In this document: piece by piece, positions 43,122-54,175 of the stretch
Layout of the letters: the number at the start of each line of letters is the position of its first letter
Numbering within the stretch: the stretch's first letter is position 1
DNA from: Lymantria dispar
Taxonomy: Eukaryota; Arthropoda; Insecta; Lepidoptera; Erebidae
Reading direction: 5' to 3'
DNA: 64,000 nt
Assembly: GCA_032191425.1 (NCBI GenBank)
Contig: CM063460.1
Span: 6,763,001-6,827,000 of the forward strand
The notes under the pieces: generated by a model
What the model was told of the DNA's origin: nothing
The model's input: the letters and a program-made list of their open reading frames with translations, nothing else
The model's database searches: none
Program-made: the position numbers and the translations under genes

Positions 43122-43433
43122 CCAATAAATAAAATTGGAGTGTCTGTTTGTAATGTAAAAATAATAGGCTTTTTTCATGCTCACACGGTTATTTGCACGA
43201 CACCTACGCCTAAAATAGCGATTAAAAAATTTTTGTGTCTGTCTGTCTATCTGTCTATTTGTTCCGTGTAATCTTCAAAACGGCTGAACCGATTTCAAAA
43301 ATTCTTTCACCAATGGAAAGCTATAATATCAGGGCGTAAACTAGGCTGTATTTTATCCCGGTATTCCCACGGGAACGGGAACTACGCGGGTAAAACGACT
43401 ATAACAGAAGCGAAGCGAGGGCGGGTTGCTAGT
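43122..43433 (+). mobile_element. Helitron-like element (F1)
   Basis: taccaataaataaaattgga to gcgagggcgggttgctag. Confidence 0.78.
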
Positions 43434-43629
43434 TAGAAATAAAACTATATGCCAACGTCTTTTACGACATCCACGGGCACTACAAAACCCCATGGAACAA
43501 CGAAAGAGAATAAAAATTGAAAATAGAACTATATGCCAATACATCTGACCAGAATGCTATTTGCTAGTAAGTCAACTGCCGTCTCATTCAGAGGCTTGAG
43601 CCAACCGGAATGTGTATGATAATGATCAT

Positions 43630-43889
43630 CATCATCATCTTGCTCTTATCCCAATTACTTGGTGTCGAAGCAATATGTCATCTGTTTTGACATATTGCAA
43701 AAAGTTTCGGCAATGACTTTTATGACCGGCCGCCTGCCTGACGTCAACCCTCCTTGGGAATGCAATCGTTGACCCAAATGGTACCAGATGGAGTTGGTCC
43801 GGGTCAATCTAGGGCTCTTGGTCGTCTTTTACGACACCCACGAGCAAAGCAAGGGTTGGTAGTATTCGAAGCCGCTACCACACAGCACA
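43630..43889 (-). mobile_element. SINE-B, full length, 16-bp target duplication
   Basis: gtatgataatgatcat repeats at 43614-43629 and 43890-43905. Confidence 0.9.
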
Positions 43890-44114
43890 GTATGATAATG
43901 ATCATAGAAGAAAAATGTTTTATTAAATTTAAATATGTATTTGTCTCAGCCAATGTGTTGTTGCGCTTAGCCAATAACAAATACCTGACCTTTTACTTTG
44001 TAACAATATTAAAAAATTGTTTCTTGAGGAGATCGCTAAAAAACTGAGTGAAGTATTAATTTAATCACTTAATCCTTACAGAATGAATTCGTAATTAGCT
44101 GCTATATCACTTAA

Positions 44115-44335
44115 TTTTAGCTCATATACGTCCCACTGTTGGGCTCGAGCCACCTCCACAATAGAAGGGAAATTGACCTAATATACCACGCTGGTCAGAC
44201 GTGTTGCTATAAGGTTTTTTCCTTCTCTTACATAGGTGTTATATGCATATTGTGATCCCTTAGTCGTCTTTTATGACACCCACAGACAAGAGAGGGAGTG
44301 AATTGTATTCTTACTCCGTCACCACATGGAAAAGC
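44115..44335 (-). repeat. SINE-A, near full length
   Basis: ttagctcatatacgtcccac to cttactccgtcaccacatgg. Confidence 0.75.
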
Positions 44336-44365
44336 TGTTATATACAGTAAAGATTTTATAAGCAT

Positions 44366-44480
44366 TCATCATCATCATCTCAGCCTATATAACTCCCACT
44401 GTTGGGCTCAGGCCTCCATCATAATGGGAGGAGAAATGAACTACTATTCCACGCTGGTCAGACGTGTTAGAATAAACATT
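44366..44480 (-). repeat. SINE-A tail and body
   Basis: tcatcatcatctcagcctat to cacgctggtcagacgtg. Confidence 0.65.
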
Positions 44481-44509
44481 TTCGACGGCCAATAGTAAGG
44501 TTTGCTGTT

Positions 44510-44692
44510 CATCATCATCATCTTGCTCTTATCCCAATTACTTGGGGTCGACGCAATATGTCATCTGTTTTGACATATTGCAAAAAGTTTCGGCAATGAC
44601 TTTTATGACCGGCCGCCTGCCTGACGTCAACCCTCCTTGGGAATGTAATCGTTGACCCAAAAGGTACCAGATGGAGTTGGTCCGGGTCAATC
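44510..44692 (-). mobile_element. SINE-B, 5'-truncated, 17-bp target duplication
   Basis: tagtaaggtttgctgtt repeats perfectly at 44493-44509 and 44693-44709. The head is missing, as in a LINE-type 5' truncation. Confidence 0.92.
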
Positions 44693-44747
44693 TAGTAAGG
44701 TTTGCTGTTGTAAATCGAAAAATATGATTTACAATTATTCTTAATAG

Positions 44748-45085
44748 CATCCCGCCCTCACCTCGCTTCGATTTCAGTCGCCTTACCCGCGTAGTGCCCA
44801 ATCCCGTAGAAATACCGAAATAAAATATAGCACATGTTACTCCCTGATATTATAGCTTCCCATTGGTGAAAAAATTTTTGAAATCGGTCCTGTAGTTTCG
44901 CAGCCTATTCAATACAAACGCGTAGTTCCCAATCTCGTAGAAATACCGAAATCAAATATAGCCCATGTTACTCCCTGATATTATAGCTTTCCATTGGTGA
45001 AAGAATTTTTGTAACCGGTCCAGTAGTTTTGCAGCCTATTCAATACAAACAAACAAATCTTTCCTCTTTATAATATTAGTGTAGA
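44748..45085 (-). mobile_element. Helitron-like element (F1) with internal duplication
   Basis: cgcgtagttcccaatct...tattcaatacaaac is present twice (about 44790-44920 and 44921-45050). The right end is ttataatattagtgtaga. Confidence 0.65.
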
Positions 45086-45386
45086 TAAAGGTCTATACCT
45101 TAAATTCATAAAGTAATGAATGATGTGGTCTTTTTCTCAACATTACAAATTAATTCTATGTGTTGTTAAAATTATTAATAATTATTTTATTTTATACCCA
45201 AATATTTGGGTTGCAACACTAATTTATTAATAGGCGTTAAGTAAACTTGCGAAATATGTCCTGAGCACAATTAAGTAACTTATAGGTTCATTGCCAGTTG
45301 TGAAATTTAATAAACACTATTACATATGGTGTTGCATACCTTGAGCCAAGCGGAACATACATTATTAATTCAATATTCTAAGACTT

Positions 45387-45699
45387 TTTTTTTTGCGGTG
45401 GGTTACGGTCGACGCACTCCTCGCACCACTCTGTCCGGGGCGACAGAAGTCCGGGGCGTAAGCACGCACATCCGTAACCTACCCGTGATACGTCGCCTTC
45501 ATTGTAGGGCTGAACACCAGAACAGGGTGACTTGACGTCAGTAGTCGGCCCGACGGAATACCCCTTTGTGGGCTACCCTCCCATCGACCGACGTCCCTCC
45601 CTCGAGGAGGACGTCGGTCTTCCCTCACGTGGTCAGCCACTCGGCGGGTGACGGACTAATCCCCGGTCCAGGCACCCGCGGCCTCGGCTAGGGCGGCAT
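45387..45699 (-). mobile_element. Solo R1-like LINE 3' end, 14-bp target duplication
   Basis: atattctaagactt at 45373-45386 and 45700-45713. T-run, gcgcactcc...cgcaccactctgtccgg, then the reversed 3' UTR to ggcctcggctagggcgg. Confidence 0.85.
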
Positions 45700-45732
45700 A
45701 TATTCTAAGACTTGAGGTATGATTACTAGAAC

Positions 45733-46105
45733 AAATGGCGTGGTGGTTAAGACACCGACCTAGAGCTACCGTGCTAATATCGAAGGTTTGTCATACTTTC
45801 TCCGGGCTGACCACGGACACAAGGAACTTAGTACCGGTGGTCAGCCCAATAGTGAAGGAGAGGGAGTACGGTGGGTTACGAAGCCCCGTGCTGCCCTTTC
45901 GTCACCCCGGAGGGAACGGAAAACATGTGCACATCCCAAAAAAAAATATTCTAAAAGCATCACGCATGTGATTATGCGATCCGCAAATTATTGTTCCAAG
46001 TCTGGATGTAATTTTTGTCCGTTAATTATACGTTTGTAAAGTCCCCTGCAATAGAAGGATTATTTCCATAGTGCGGGGTGTTGTCTTTTTTAAAAAAAAG
46101 AAAGG
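45733..46105 (+). mobile_element. SINE-C (tRNA-derived) split by an R1-like 3' end
   Basis: The head aatggcgtggtggttaagac resembles a pol III A box. The body resumes at about 45960 with gcgatccgcaaattattgtt, tctggatgtaatttttgtcc and aaggattatttccatagtgc, then an A-rich end. Confidence 0.6.
45805..45950 (+). mobile_element. R1-like LINE 3' end fragment
   Basis: gggctgaccacggacacaag to catcccaaaaaaaaa. Confidence 0.65.
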
Positions 46106-46137
46106 ATGTATTAAAAAAGTTATTTCACTTTAAATTG

Positions 46138-46335
46138 TCCGTGTGGTGACGGAATAAGAATATAATTCACCACTCCCTCTCTTGCCCGTGGATGTCGTAA
46201 AAGCAACTAAGGGATATAATACGCATAAAACCGTATACCAATCTGTCTTAACAGCATTGGGTAGGGAGAATTTCCTTCTTATTAAGGAGGAGGCTCGAGC
46301 CCAACAGTGGGATGTATATGAGCCGAAATGAGATT
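46138..46335 (+). repeat. SINE-A
   Basis: ccgtgtggtgacggaataag to gtatatgagccgaaatgaga. Confidence 0.72.
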
Positions 46336-46574
46336 ATGAGAATCAATAGTTGATATACATTGTGTTTCCTTATATGGTGATAAAAGACGACCAAGGTATC
46401 CCCTAGTTATTTCGTAGGAGTAATAGGTTCAGGCGTAAATACCTCCAGCACTTACGTCTGATGCCCATCTAGACAAGACTGTAGCTGGACTGATCATCGA
46501 TCAGCCCGTCAACCTTAGTACAGTTCTTAAATCTACCAGGAACTTGAACACATCACAAGCCTCAAATTTATTAT

Positions 46575-46866
46575 TTTATTCAGAGGCTGCGGGTGACCGG
46601 ACTGGGGATTTTAGTCCGTCACCCGTGAGAGGCTGGCCTCACGACGGTGACCGACGTCCCGGGAAAGGGACGTCGATAGGAACGAGTACCCCCTCAAGGT
46701 ATTCCGTCGGGCCGACCACTGAAGACAAGGAACTCGGCGCCAGTGGTCGGCCCAACAACGAAAGCGACGTGCTATAGGTGGGTTATGAGGCCGCGCGCCG
46801 CCCTTTTGTCGCCTTAGACGGAACCGGACAGCGGGTGTACTAACTATAGACCATCCAAAAAAAAAA
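46575..46866 (+). mobile_element. Solo R1-like LINE 3' end
   Basis: gaggctgcgggtgaccggac to gaccatccaaaaaaaaaa; a diverged subfamily (cgtcccgggaaagggacg). Confidence 0.75.
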
Positions 46867-47270
46867 TAGGCACCAATCGCTCGTAGAATAACATTGTGCG
46901 ATCTACAAACTGTTGCTCTGAGTCTGGATGTAATTTATGTCCATTAATTATGTATTTTCGTGTGGTGACGAAGTAAGAATACAATTCACCACCCCCTCTC
47001 TTACCCGTGGGTGTCGTAAGAGACGATTGAGGGATATATTACGCATATAACATCTATGCAAGAGATGGAAAACTCGAAACAAAACCCTATACCAACCTGT
47101 CTGACCAGCATAGTATAGTAAGGTCAATTTCCCTCCTATTATGGCGGAGGTTCGAACCCAGCAGTGGGACGTACATATATAAGCCAAAATGATGAAATTA
47201 TGTATTTGTAAAGTCTCCCGCAACAAAAGGATTATTTTCTTAGTGCAGCAGCCTCTTTAAAAAAATCTCA
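46867..47270 (+). mobile_element. SINE-C body split by SINE-A
   Basis: 46885-46958 (ttgtgcgatctacaaactgt, gagtctggatgtaatttatg) and 47196-47270 (gtaaagtctcccgcaacaaa) flank the SINE-A; attatgtattt is present on both sides. Confidence 0.65.
46959..47195 (+). mobile_element. SINE-A inside SINE-C, 11-bp target duplication
   Basis: attatgtattt occurs just before the head (46948-46958) and just after the tail (from about 47195). Full length. Confidence 0.75.
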
Positions 47271-48015
47271 GTCGACTTTTACGATACCCAAAAAAAATAT
47301 AAAGACAAAATATGCTGTATTTACACCATAGCATTTATTTTGCGTAAGCTACAAATGTTTATTTAGATGAGACTAGTGATTTCTTATTTCCAAGATTATG
47401 ATCTCGATTTCTATACAGATATGTTAATAAGCCGATCTTTAGATTTGGATTGACACTCGTTCGTAATGCGAATTATTGCCAATCAGCTCATTATAATTTG
47501 TACTCATTGGTGCTAGTTCACATTCGCTAGCACTTGTTGAGTGAACTCGGCTTGAAGTTTCATAACGAACGGATTTCCTTTCGATTTTAACAGAACATGA
47601 GCATGCCTATGTGTACCAAAATAATATTTATTTTATGAGAAATCGTCTCCAATATATGACGGGGCATAAATGGAGTGAAATAACAACTACTTTGTCTGAG
47701 AAAACAGGTTCAAATATATATAAATGTAGTTATAATAGTTTAAGGATAAACCACAATACTCGATTTTTTTATCTAAACAAAAATAATAAAACAAGACTGC
47801 ATTTTTTAATTATTGTTTTATTGCTCGTAAACATAAATCTTTCTTATTGTCAATATAATTTTATGATGATTATTTTTTTATTTATTTTCATTCCGTTTTC
47901 CTTTTTCACGGTTATTGTAAAATTAAAGCATTTAAGTTATCAGCTTCCTTATCCTTGGTCACATAATTAGTCTTCTTTTATACAGCAGAGGAAAGAAAAC
48001 TTAAAATTGAACAAC
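47271..48015. other. AT-rich spacer, no convincing gene
   Basis: A 119-codon open frame at 47611-47970 starts with GTG, is AT-driven and has no domain. I do not call it a gene. Confidence 0.4.
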
Positions 48016-48223
48016 CTGATAATGAGGTTTCCGTGTGGTTACGATAAGAATATAATTCAAATTGTATTCTTACTCCATCACTGTACGGAAAATTCCATAT
48101 TAGATAGGTACCCCAAGATATGCATGCGGTTATGGATCAAAATAATCCTTGCAATTTATCGACGCTTTCCCCACAGGTTTCAATTGTTCTAAGAAACCAT
48201 TCGGTAATCCACTTGACGTTCAC

Positions 48224-48470
48224 TGATGGCGTAGTGGTTAAGATACCGACTTGGATTGAAACCCATGCAGGACAACACTTTGTGAGATCTACAAACTGTT
48301 GTTCTATTTCTACAAACTGTTATTCTATTTCTACAAACTGTTGTTCTATTTCTACAAACTGTTTAGTTTGGATGTAATTTGTGCCCGTTAATTATATGTT
48401 TATAAAGTCCTCCGCAATACAAGGATTATTTCTTTAAATTAAGGTGTTGTCTTTTTAAAAAATAATCCAC
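48224..48470 (+). mobile_element. SINE-C with internal 21-bp tandem repeat
   Basis: tgatggcgtagtggttaaga is an A-box-like head. ctacaaactgttgttctatt(t) repeats about 3.5 times at 48289-48362. Then gatgtaatttgtgcccgtta and an A-rich end. Confidence 0.7.
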
Positions 48471-49119
48471 ATGAATGCAAACAAATCAATCATCGAAATC
48501 AGTCCATCTGATTAGAAAGATTTTATCAAAAGAAAATGTAAACATAGATACATATAGTCACAAGTAAATAATAAGACAAAACTCTCAATAACACGTACTG
48601 TTTAAATTCCTATTGACTCTATATCAACTAACAAAATATGCGGCCTATACCTCACTCAACGTACGTGTCGGAATAAGATATTATAAAAAAAAACTACAGG
48701 CTGTTTCCAAATATATTGATTCTTTATTCTGCAGTTATATTATTAAACTAAACCAAATCAGCAATGTATTAAACCATGACCACCATAAACCACTTCAATT
48801 CTCATGATGAGACAGGCGCCCGTTACCTGTAGTGACTACCATTTAGTGACTAAAGGAAAGGAAAGAAAGGAAGATACATACATATAGTTACTGAAATGAA
48901 ATTTGGGATCTTTAAAAAAATCTATTCTACACCTAAATAAGTCTTGAAAGAAAGTAAAAAACTTCAAATAACAGAACAACCAACAAGAAATCAATAACAA
49001 AAACAATAACTAACAAAACAGTCAACAAGTAAGCAATAATAAAAACAACAAATAACAAAACAACCAACAAGTAAGCAATAACGGTAGGCGACTATGTCTC
49101 ACCCCGCGAGCTATTCGCT
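48471..49119. other. A-rich spacer with aacaa-rich simple sequence
   Basis: 48960-49080 is built of diverged caacaagtaagcaataa-like repeats. No gene. Confidence 0.5.
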
Positions 49120-49560
49120 GGGCGACGCTCGCTGGGACGTCATTGGGCAGTCCGGCTGGAAAGGCCTCGTTTCTCCCCGCCTTCCGGTCAGTGCTGAGTG
49201 GCTGGGTTACTAGTACGGGGTGCTTTCCATCTGACTAGTGCAGGTCTTGATGGGACACGGTTGCTTCACCAAGTCCCTGCACAACGTCGTAAGGAGGGAA
49301 AGTATACTGTCCTACCACCGCTGCGATTCCGACGAGGACATGACGCAACACACACTCGAGGGGTGTGCCACGTGGGCAGAGAGCAACATGAACTCATCGC
49401 AATTATCGGTGCCGAGCTGACGCTGCCGACCGTGGCTTGGGCAATGCTCACCAACGTCAGGAGCTGGTGCTCAGTCGCCGCCTTCTGTAAGATAGTTATC
49501 TCACAGAAGGAGGTGGTGGATCGTACGCTGCCGGAACTCCTTTACGGCGACAAGATCCAC
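49120..49560 (+). pseudogene. R1-clade LINE fragment (ORF2 C-terminus)
   Basis: Collinear with 21975-22435. The knuckle region reads YHRCDSDEDMTQHTLEGC, with the first Cys lost. Frames are broken. Confidence 0.75.
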
Positions 49561-49815
49561 TGTCCATGCCTTGTGCGGTGCAGTACGCGGTGTGTACCTG
49601 CATCGCCTGAGGGCGACGCCAAGGCAGCATTGGGAAAAGAGGGTACCAGAAAGTGCATCTCGCCGGGCTCACCACGGACTTCAAGGATTCGGTACCACTT
49701 GCTGAAAGTTGCTGTAGTCGTTGGATGCAGGCGGCACAGGATCGCACTTCGTGACTAAACATGAATGAGATCTACGTCCAGTAGTGGACATCGAAGGGTT
49801 GAATGATGATGATGA
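49561..49815 (+). pseudogene. RTE-like LINE 3' end
   Basis: gaaagttgctgtagtcgttg, atgcaggcggcacaggatcg, tacgtccagtagtggacatc, (ATG)n tail; matches 54958-55078. Confidence 0.65.
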
Positions 49816-49947
49816 CCAAATTTTATTTCCAGTTTTCCTTCTCTTACTTAGTGATATTATCTGAATGAAAGTCAGTCCGTACTCCACATCGCCTAGTGAG
49901 AAAGAAAGAGACGATGATATAAAGTATTCTTCCATCAGCACACGGAA
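49816..49947 (-). repeat. SINE-A, degraded
   Basis: tttatttccagttttccttc to attcttccatcagcacacgg. Confidence 0.5.
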
Positions 49948-50004
49948 AAAACTGTTAAGGGGTATATGTATAGCGCGGAGCCAGTTTATAAATTCTTATT
50001 TACC

Positions 50005-50069
50005 ATTATCATTCTCAGAACGTCTGTAGATGAACCATGGTTGTCTACAGACTTTCTGAGAATGATAAT
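50005..50069. other. Near-perfect hairpin, 26-bp arms and 13-nt loop
   Basis: Arms attatcattctcagaa(c)gtctgtaga and its complement differ at one position. The loop is tgaaccatggttg. It could be a pre-microRNA-like foldback or the remnant of a fold-back element. Confidence 0.6.
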
Positions 50070-50389
50070 TCTAATCTTTGGAGAAATTCTATGAAACGTG
50101 CCTCGTGCCTATAATATTATCGGAACAAAATGCTTTAAGGTCATCAGTAGTTATCTGTGACGTCATATTTGGTTAATATAAGCAAAAAATACGTGTACAT
50201 TGTATGAAAATAATTGTAAAGTTTGCTTTTTTGTGTATGGGTTAATGTCTGACTGTATCCTGGTAGTTCGATAACAGCAGGTCAGCATAAAACCACATAA
50301 TCCGTATGCGCCCGATTTATGCCCGTACAACTGACTTAGTGGATATAATTAAGTCTCAATGACTGCAAAGATGACATAGTTATTAAGAT

Positions 50390-50560
50390 AATATAATAAT
50401 ACCTACCATTTTACTGTCATTGGTTAGATGCCACTCAGGAAAATACTTTGTGCAATTCATAAATTGTTGTTCTGAGTCTGGGTGGAGTTTTATGTCTTTT
50501 CAAATCCCCTGTAATACATATTTTCTTAGTTCAGGGTGCTGTTATTAAAAATAAAAAAAT
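50390..50560 (+). repeat. SINE-C, head decayed
   Basis: ttgtgcaattcataaattgt, tgttctgagtctgggtgg, A-rich end. Confidence 0.55.
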
Positions 50561-50704
50561 ATAAAATAACCTGTACATAGGTTTATCAAGTCTTTTGGAG
50601 ATTTATCCCCTTGAGAGATGTCCTGACATGTTCCCTGGAATATCTCAGGATATCTCTGTACAAAGTTAAATTACTGAATCTATCATACAGTTCCGATTTA
50701 ATAA

Positions 50705-50985
50705 ATAATTTTCTTTTTACACTGGCAATAAATTTGTATCATAATGTGTGTCAAAATTTAATAACTATTTCTGTAGCGGGTAGATATAAATATATGTAAT
50801 AACGATGACTTGTTGGAGGTGAGATACTTTAGGCCTTCCGTGATCATGCACACTAAAAAGTGTTCGAAACTTCGGGCAATCAAAAATCAATTACAAATGC
50901 ATTTTATCGTAAAAAATAGCCTTATTTATAATGTGTAAATACTTACTAAAACATAAGAAATCATTACACAAAACCCCTCAAAATT
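50705..50985 (+). repeat. Repeat X, longest copy
   Basis: ttctttttacactggcaata, tgtagcgggtagatataaat, gttcgaaacttcgggcaatc, ttataatgtgtaaatac. Shares the first block with 8317-8390. Confidence 0.55.
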
Positions 50986-51428
50986 ATTATTTTTTATATC
51001 ACAGACTCAATGCCCAAGACAGATTCAATTCAGCTCTGGAGATCAAATACACACCCATCCACCATCCTTTTAATATTGGTCTAAGTCTCCCTACAAAGAG
51101 CGATAATGAAATAATCACCACGCTCTTGGGGGTTGGGGATCACAGTTAATTTTATGAGTTCAATTTGTGAGAGGAATCCAATTACCAGGCAAGTAAAAAG
51201 CAGCGATACATCGTATTTTCAACCAATTACTACTCTAGAAGTATTCAATTGGAATCGTAAAACCTCTAAAAAGTGAGCTAATAATCAACTACTCATAGCT
51301 AATATGTCCTGCACGCGGTCCATTTCAATATGACAGCTACACGGCCATGTTCAACAATCAAAGTCTTGTATATTCATCACTCCATGAGTCCATGCCCATT
51401 ATTAGAGTGATTCGTTTATAGATGAATG

Positions 51429-51604
51429 AAATGACGTAGTTTACCCCTAAAATGGTATTCCTTGCTCAAAATTGAAACAAGACGCGTTGTCTTTGGAATA
51501 ATTAAATACACTCTGCACTTGGCTGATATTCAAATAACCTTTTAATTTATTAGTAATGTCTAGTTATAAGACACAAAATTACTATGTTTTCCGGGTGGTG
51601 ACGG
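51429..51604 (+). repeat. Duplicated 175-bp segment, copy 2
   Basis: See 42366-42541. The left boundary is sharp in both copies at aaatgacgtagt. Confidence 0.8.
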
Positions 51605-51785
51605 AGTAAGAATACAATTCATCGCTCCTTATTTTACTCGTGAATGTTCTAAAAGACGACTAAGGGATACAATATGCTACCCTATACCAACCCGTCTGAC
51701 CAGCGTGGAATAGTAGGTCAATATCCCTCCTGTTATGAAAAAAAACTGGAGCCTAGCAGTGGGAAGTATATGAGCCGAAATGAAC
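51592..51785 (+). repeat. SINE-A, internally deleted
   Basis: cgggtggtgacggagtaaga to gtatatgagccgaaatga. About 40 bp are missing around the aacatctatgcaagag part. Confidence 0.7.
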
Positions 51786-51789
51786 ATAT

Positions 51790-52066
51790 AATTGATTATA
51801 CGTTTATTTTTTAATTCACGAGGCAATATTACAAATCAATTTAGCAAAATAGATATGTATTTCATAAACGCCGTTAAGTATTAATATAATTAAATCAAAT
51901 TATATGTTTTAAGCTCTTTATTATAATGCGAGCCGTAATAATGAACATTAGACTATCAATCGCGGTCGAATGTGGTAATTTCAAACCAAATATCAAGGAC
52001 ATCTTAATATTTACATGAAATCTTTCACAATGCTAACTTTTACTAACTTAATCTACATTTATTAAT
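51790..52066. other. AT-rich spacer, nothing recognised
   Basis: No gene or clear repeat. Confidence 0.4.
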
Positions 52067-52067
52067 A

Positions 52068-52273
52068 TAAAGAGGATACGTTTTATTTTTGTATGTTTGT
52101 TACGAATAAACTCAAAAACTCCTAGACAGATTGCGATAATTATTTCACCATTAGAATGCTACATTATTCCTGAGTAACATAGACTATATTTTATACCGGT
52201 ATTCCCACGGGAACAGGAACTAGGCGGGCAGGGCGACTGAAACCGAAGCGAAGCGAAGGCGGGTTGCTAGTGT
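52068..52273 (+). mobile_element. Helitron-like element (F1)
   Basis: attaatataaagaggatacg to gaagcgaaggcgggttgctag. Confidence 0.72.
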
Positions 52274-52494
52274 GGTTATATATCTGTACTGTCAATTCTT
52301 CTTGTGTACAAATAAAATGTTTCGCTATTTCTAAAAAAAAACCGTATCTACGTGACCAAACGTCGTTGGTTTTCACTACCTTCGGCGCATTTCATTTTTA
52401 AATTAAGTATTGATAACTAAGAACCTTATATCAAACTCTTTTTTTATGAAGGCTATGATGCCCATACGCCCGATCCGAATGGGCGTCATGCAAA

Positions 52495-52660
52495 TCAAAT
52501 CAAATAATTTATTCTACATAGGCCCCTTGAGGGCACATACATATTGTCAAATGTATACATCGTTTGAATACAATACAATATCTACCACCGGATTGGAACG
52601 TGGCCACAAGCTGAGAAGATCCGGCAAGAAACTCGGCGGGCTATCATTTATTTACTATCT
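52495..52660 (-). repeat. Repeat K
   Basis: aaataatttattctacatag, cccttgagggcac, ccaccggattggaacgtggc, atccggcaagaaactcggcg. Confidence 0.55.
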
Positions 52661-52699
52661 TTTGAATAAAATTACACGTATACAACATATAGTCTTAAC

Positions 52700-52890
52700 T
52701 CCAGTGTGCGACCCCATAACCTACCATAATCCCTCCCCAACGTCATTGGGCCAGCCTCTGCTACCGATCCCTTGACTTCCGTGGTCGGTCCGACGGGTTG
52801 CCTTTTCGAGTATCATCCCATTCAACGCTCCGTCAACATGCGCTCGCCTTCTCTGCGGGTGGCGGACTAATCCCTGGCCCATCCACCCGC
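52700..52890 (-). mobile_element. R1-like LINE 3' UTR fragment
   Basis: ccccataacctaccataatc, gtggtcggtccgacgggttg, cttctctgcgggtggcgg. Confidence 0.65.
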
Positions 52891-52903
52891 ACCTTATATC
52901 AAC

Positions 52904-53064
52904 TTTTTTTTCTGAAATGGTGGGCCATGGGCAGCTCCCTCGCCGCCCGGCTCCGTCCGGGGCGAGAGAGGGATGCCGCGCAGCTCCATTACCCACCCGT
53001 GGCATATCGCTTTCGTCGTTAGGCCGACCACCGGTGCAGAGTTCTTTGTCTTCAGTGGTCGGCC
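52904..53064 (-). mobile_element. Solo R1-like LINE 3' end, 13-bp target duplication
   Basis: accttatatcaac repeats perfectly at 52891-52903 and 53065-53077. T-run then cgccgcccggctccgtccgg and gtcttcagtggtcggcc. Confidence 0.88.
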
Positions 53065-53069
53065 ACCTT

Positions 53070-53247
53070 ATATCAACCTGGGCCAACATCATGTTGATAT
53101 TGTCTGATCAACAATTATGTTCCCAAGGAGGACCTGATTGACATCAAGTCAATCGGGTGGTCGGTGAAAAAACTAACAATATGTACAATTGAGAAGGATT
53201 ACGTATAGCGTCGCTCCCAAGTAATTGGAATAAAAGCAAGATGATGA
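53070..53247 (+). repeat. SINE-B fragment, degraded
   Basis: aacctgggccaacatcatgt, gttcccaaggagg, caagtaattggaataaaagc, (ATG)n. Confidence 0.6.
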
Positions 53248-53492
53248 TACATGTCCACATACGTCCCACTGTTGGGCTCGGGCCTCCCCCATAATGGGAG
53301 GGAATACATAATGCTATACAATAATACATGCTGATCAGACATGTTGGTATATGATTTCTTTCGAGTTTCCTTTCTCTCACACAGATGTTATGTGCATATT
53401 ATATCCCATGGTCGTCTTTTATGACATCCACGGGCAAGATAGGGATTGATGAATTGTATTCTTACTCCATCACCACGTAGAGAATCTAGGAT
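53248..53492 (-). repeat. SINE-A, full length
   Basis: catgtccacatacgtcccac to cttactccatcaccacgtag. Confidence 0.75.
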
Positions 53493-54009
53493 ACCGTTTT
53501 TAAATACCCAAATCTGCTAATTAAAAACAAATATTTTACAATTTACTTGTTGATTTGTCAAATTACTTGTTGATTTGCCAACTGTGAGTAATTGCATAAC
53601 GGAACCATAATAGATTTTTTTATAGTCTAAAAGAAATCTTTTAAAGATTATTTTAATATTTTATGTTGTATGAAATCATAGCAAAAAAATCAACGATGTA
53701 ATTTTGTAATAATCAAGCAAAAACCTTCATTACGAACATCATTATATTCAAGATTTGTCACTATTCAATGTGTAAAACCATTAGTTGATAAAAACTATAA
53801 AATAAAAAAACGAAGAACATGTATAGTTATCTAAAGTAAGAATAATACCTTTGTATATATAAAATTAAAGAACAGCAAAAAATTGCTAGATTGCTTGCTT
53901 AATGAATAGTTCCATCATTTAGGATAAATGAGTAATTTTCAAGATTCAGCGAATGCGTAAGTCCGAAAAAAATGTGAACATTACTGTTCAATTGAGTACT
54001 TATTTATCT
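53493..54009. other. AT-rich spacer, nothing recognised
   Basis: No gene or clear repeat. Confidence 0.4.
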
Positions 54010-54175
54010 TCAATCATCACTGCTCGTATACGTCCCACTGCTGGGTACAAACCTTCTCCACTATGGGAAAAAAATTACTTACCATTGGTATGATAGGTCA
54101 ATTTTAGTAGGGTAGTAAAATTAGGTAGTAGATCAGTTGTACTGATATAGTTTTATTTCAAATTACCCTTCCCTT
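54010..54175 (-). repeat. SINE-A, degraded
   Basis: cactgctcgtatacgtccca to tttatttcaaattacccttc. Confidence 0.5.

Noticed and set aside
47611..47970. 119-codon open frame with a hydrophobic segment
   Set aside because: Begins with GTG, is AT-rich throughout, has no recognisable domain, splice context or upstream promoter. Frames of this length occur by chance in such sequence.
48291..48362. CRISPR-like regular repeats
   Set aside because: 21-bp units with no spacers in a eukaryotic SINE: a simple tandem repeat.
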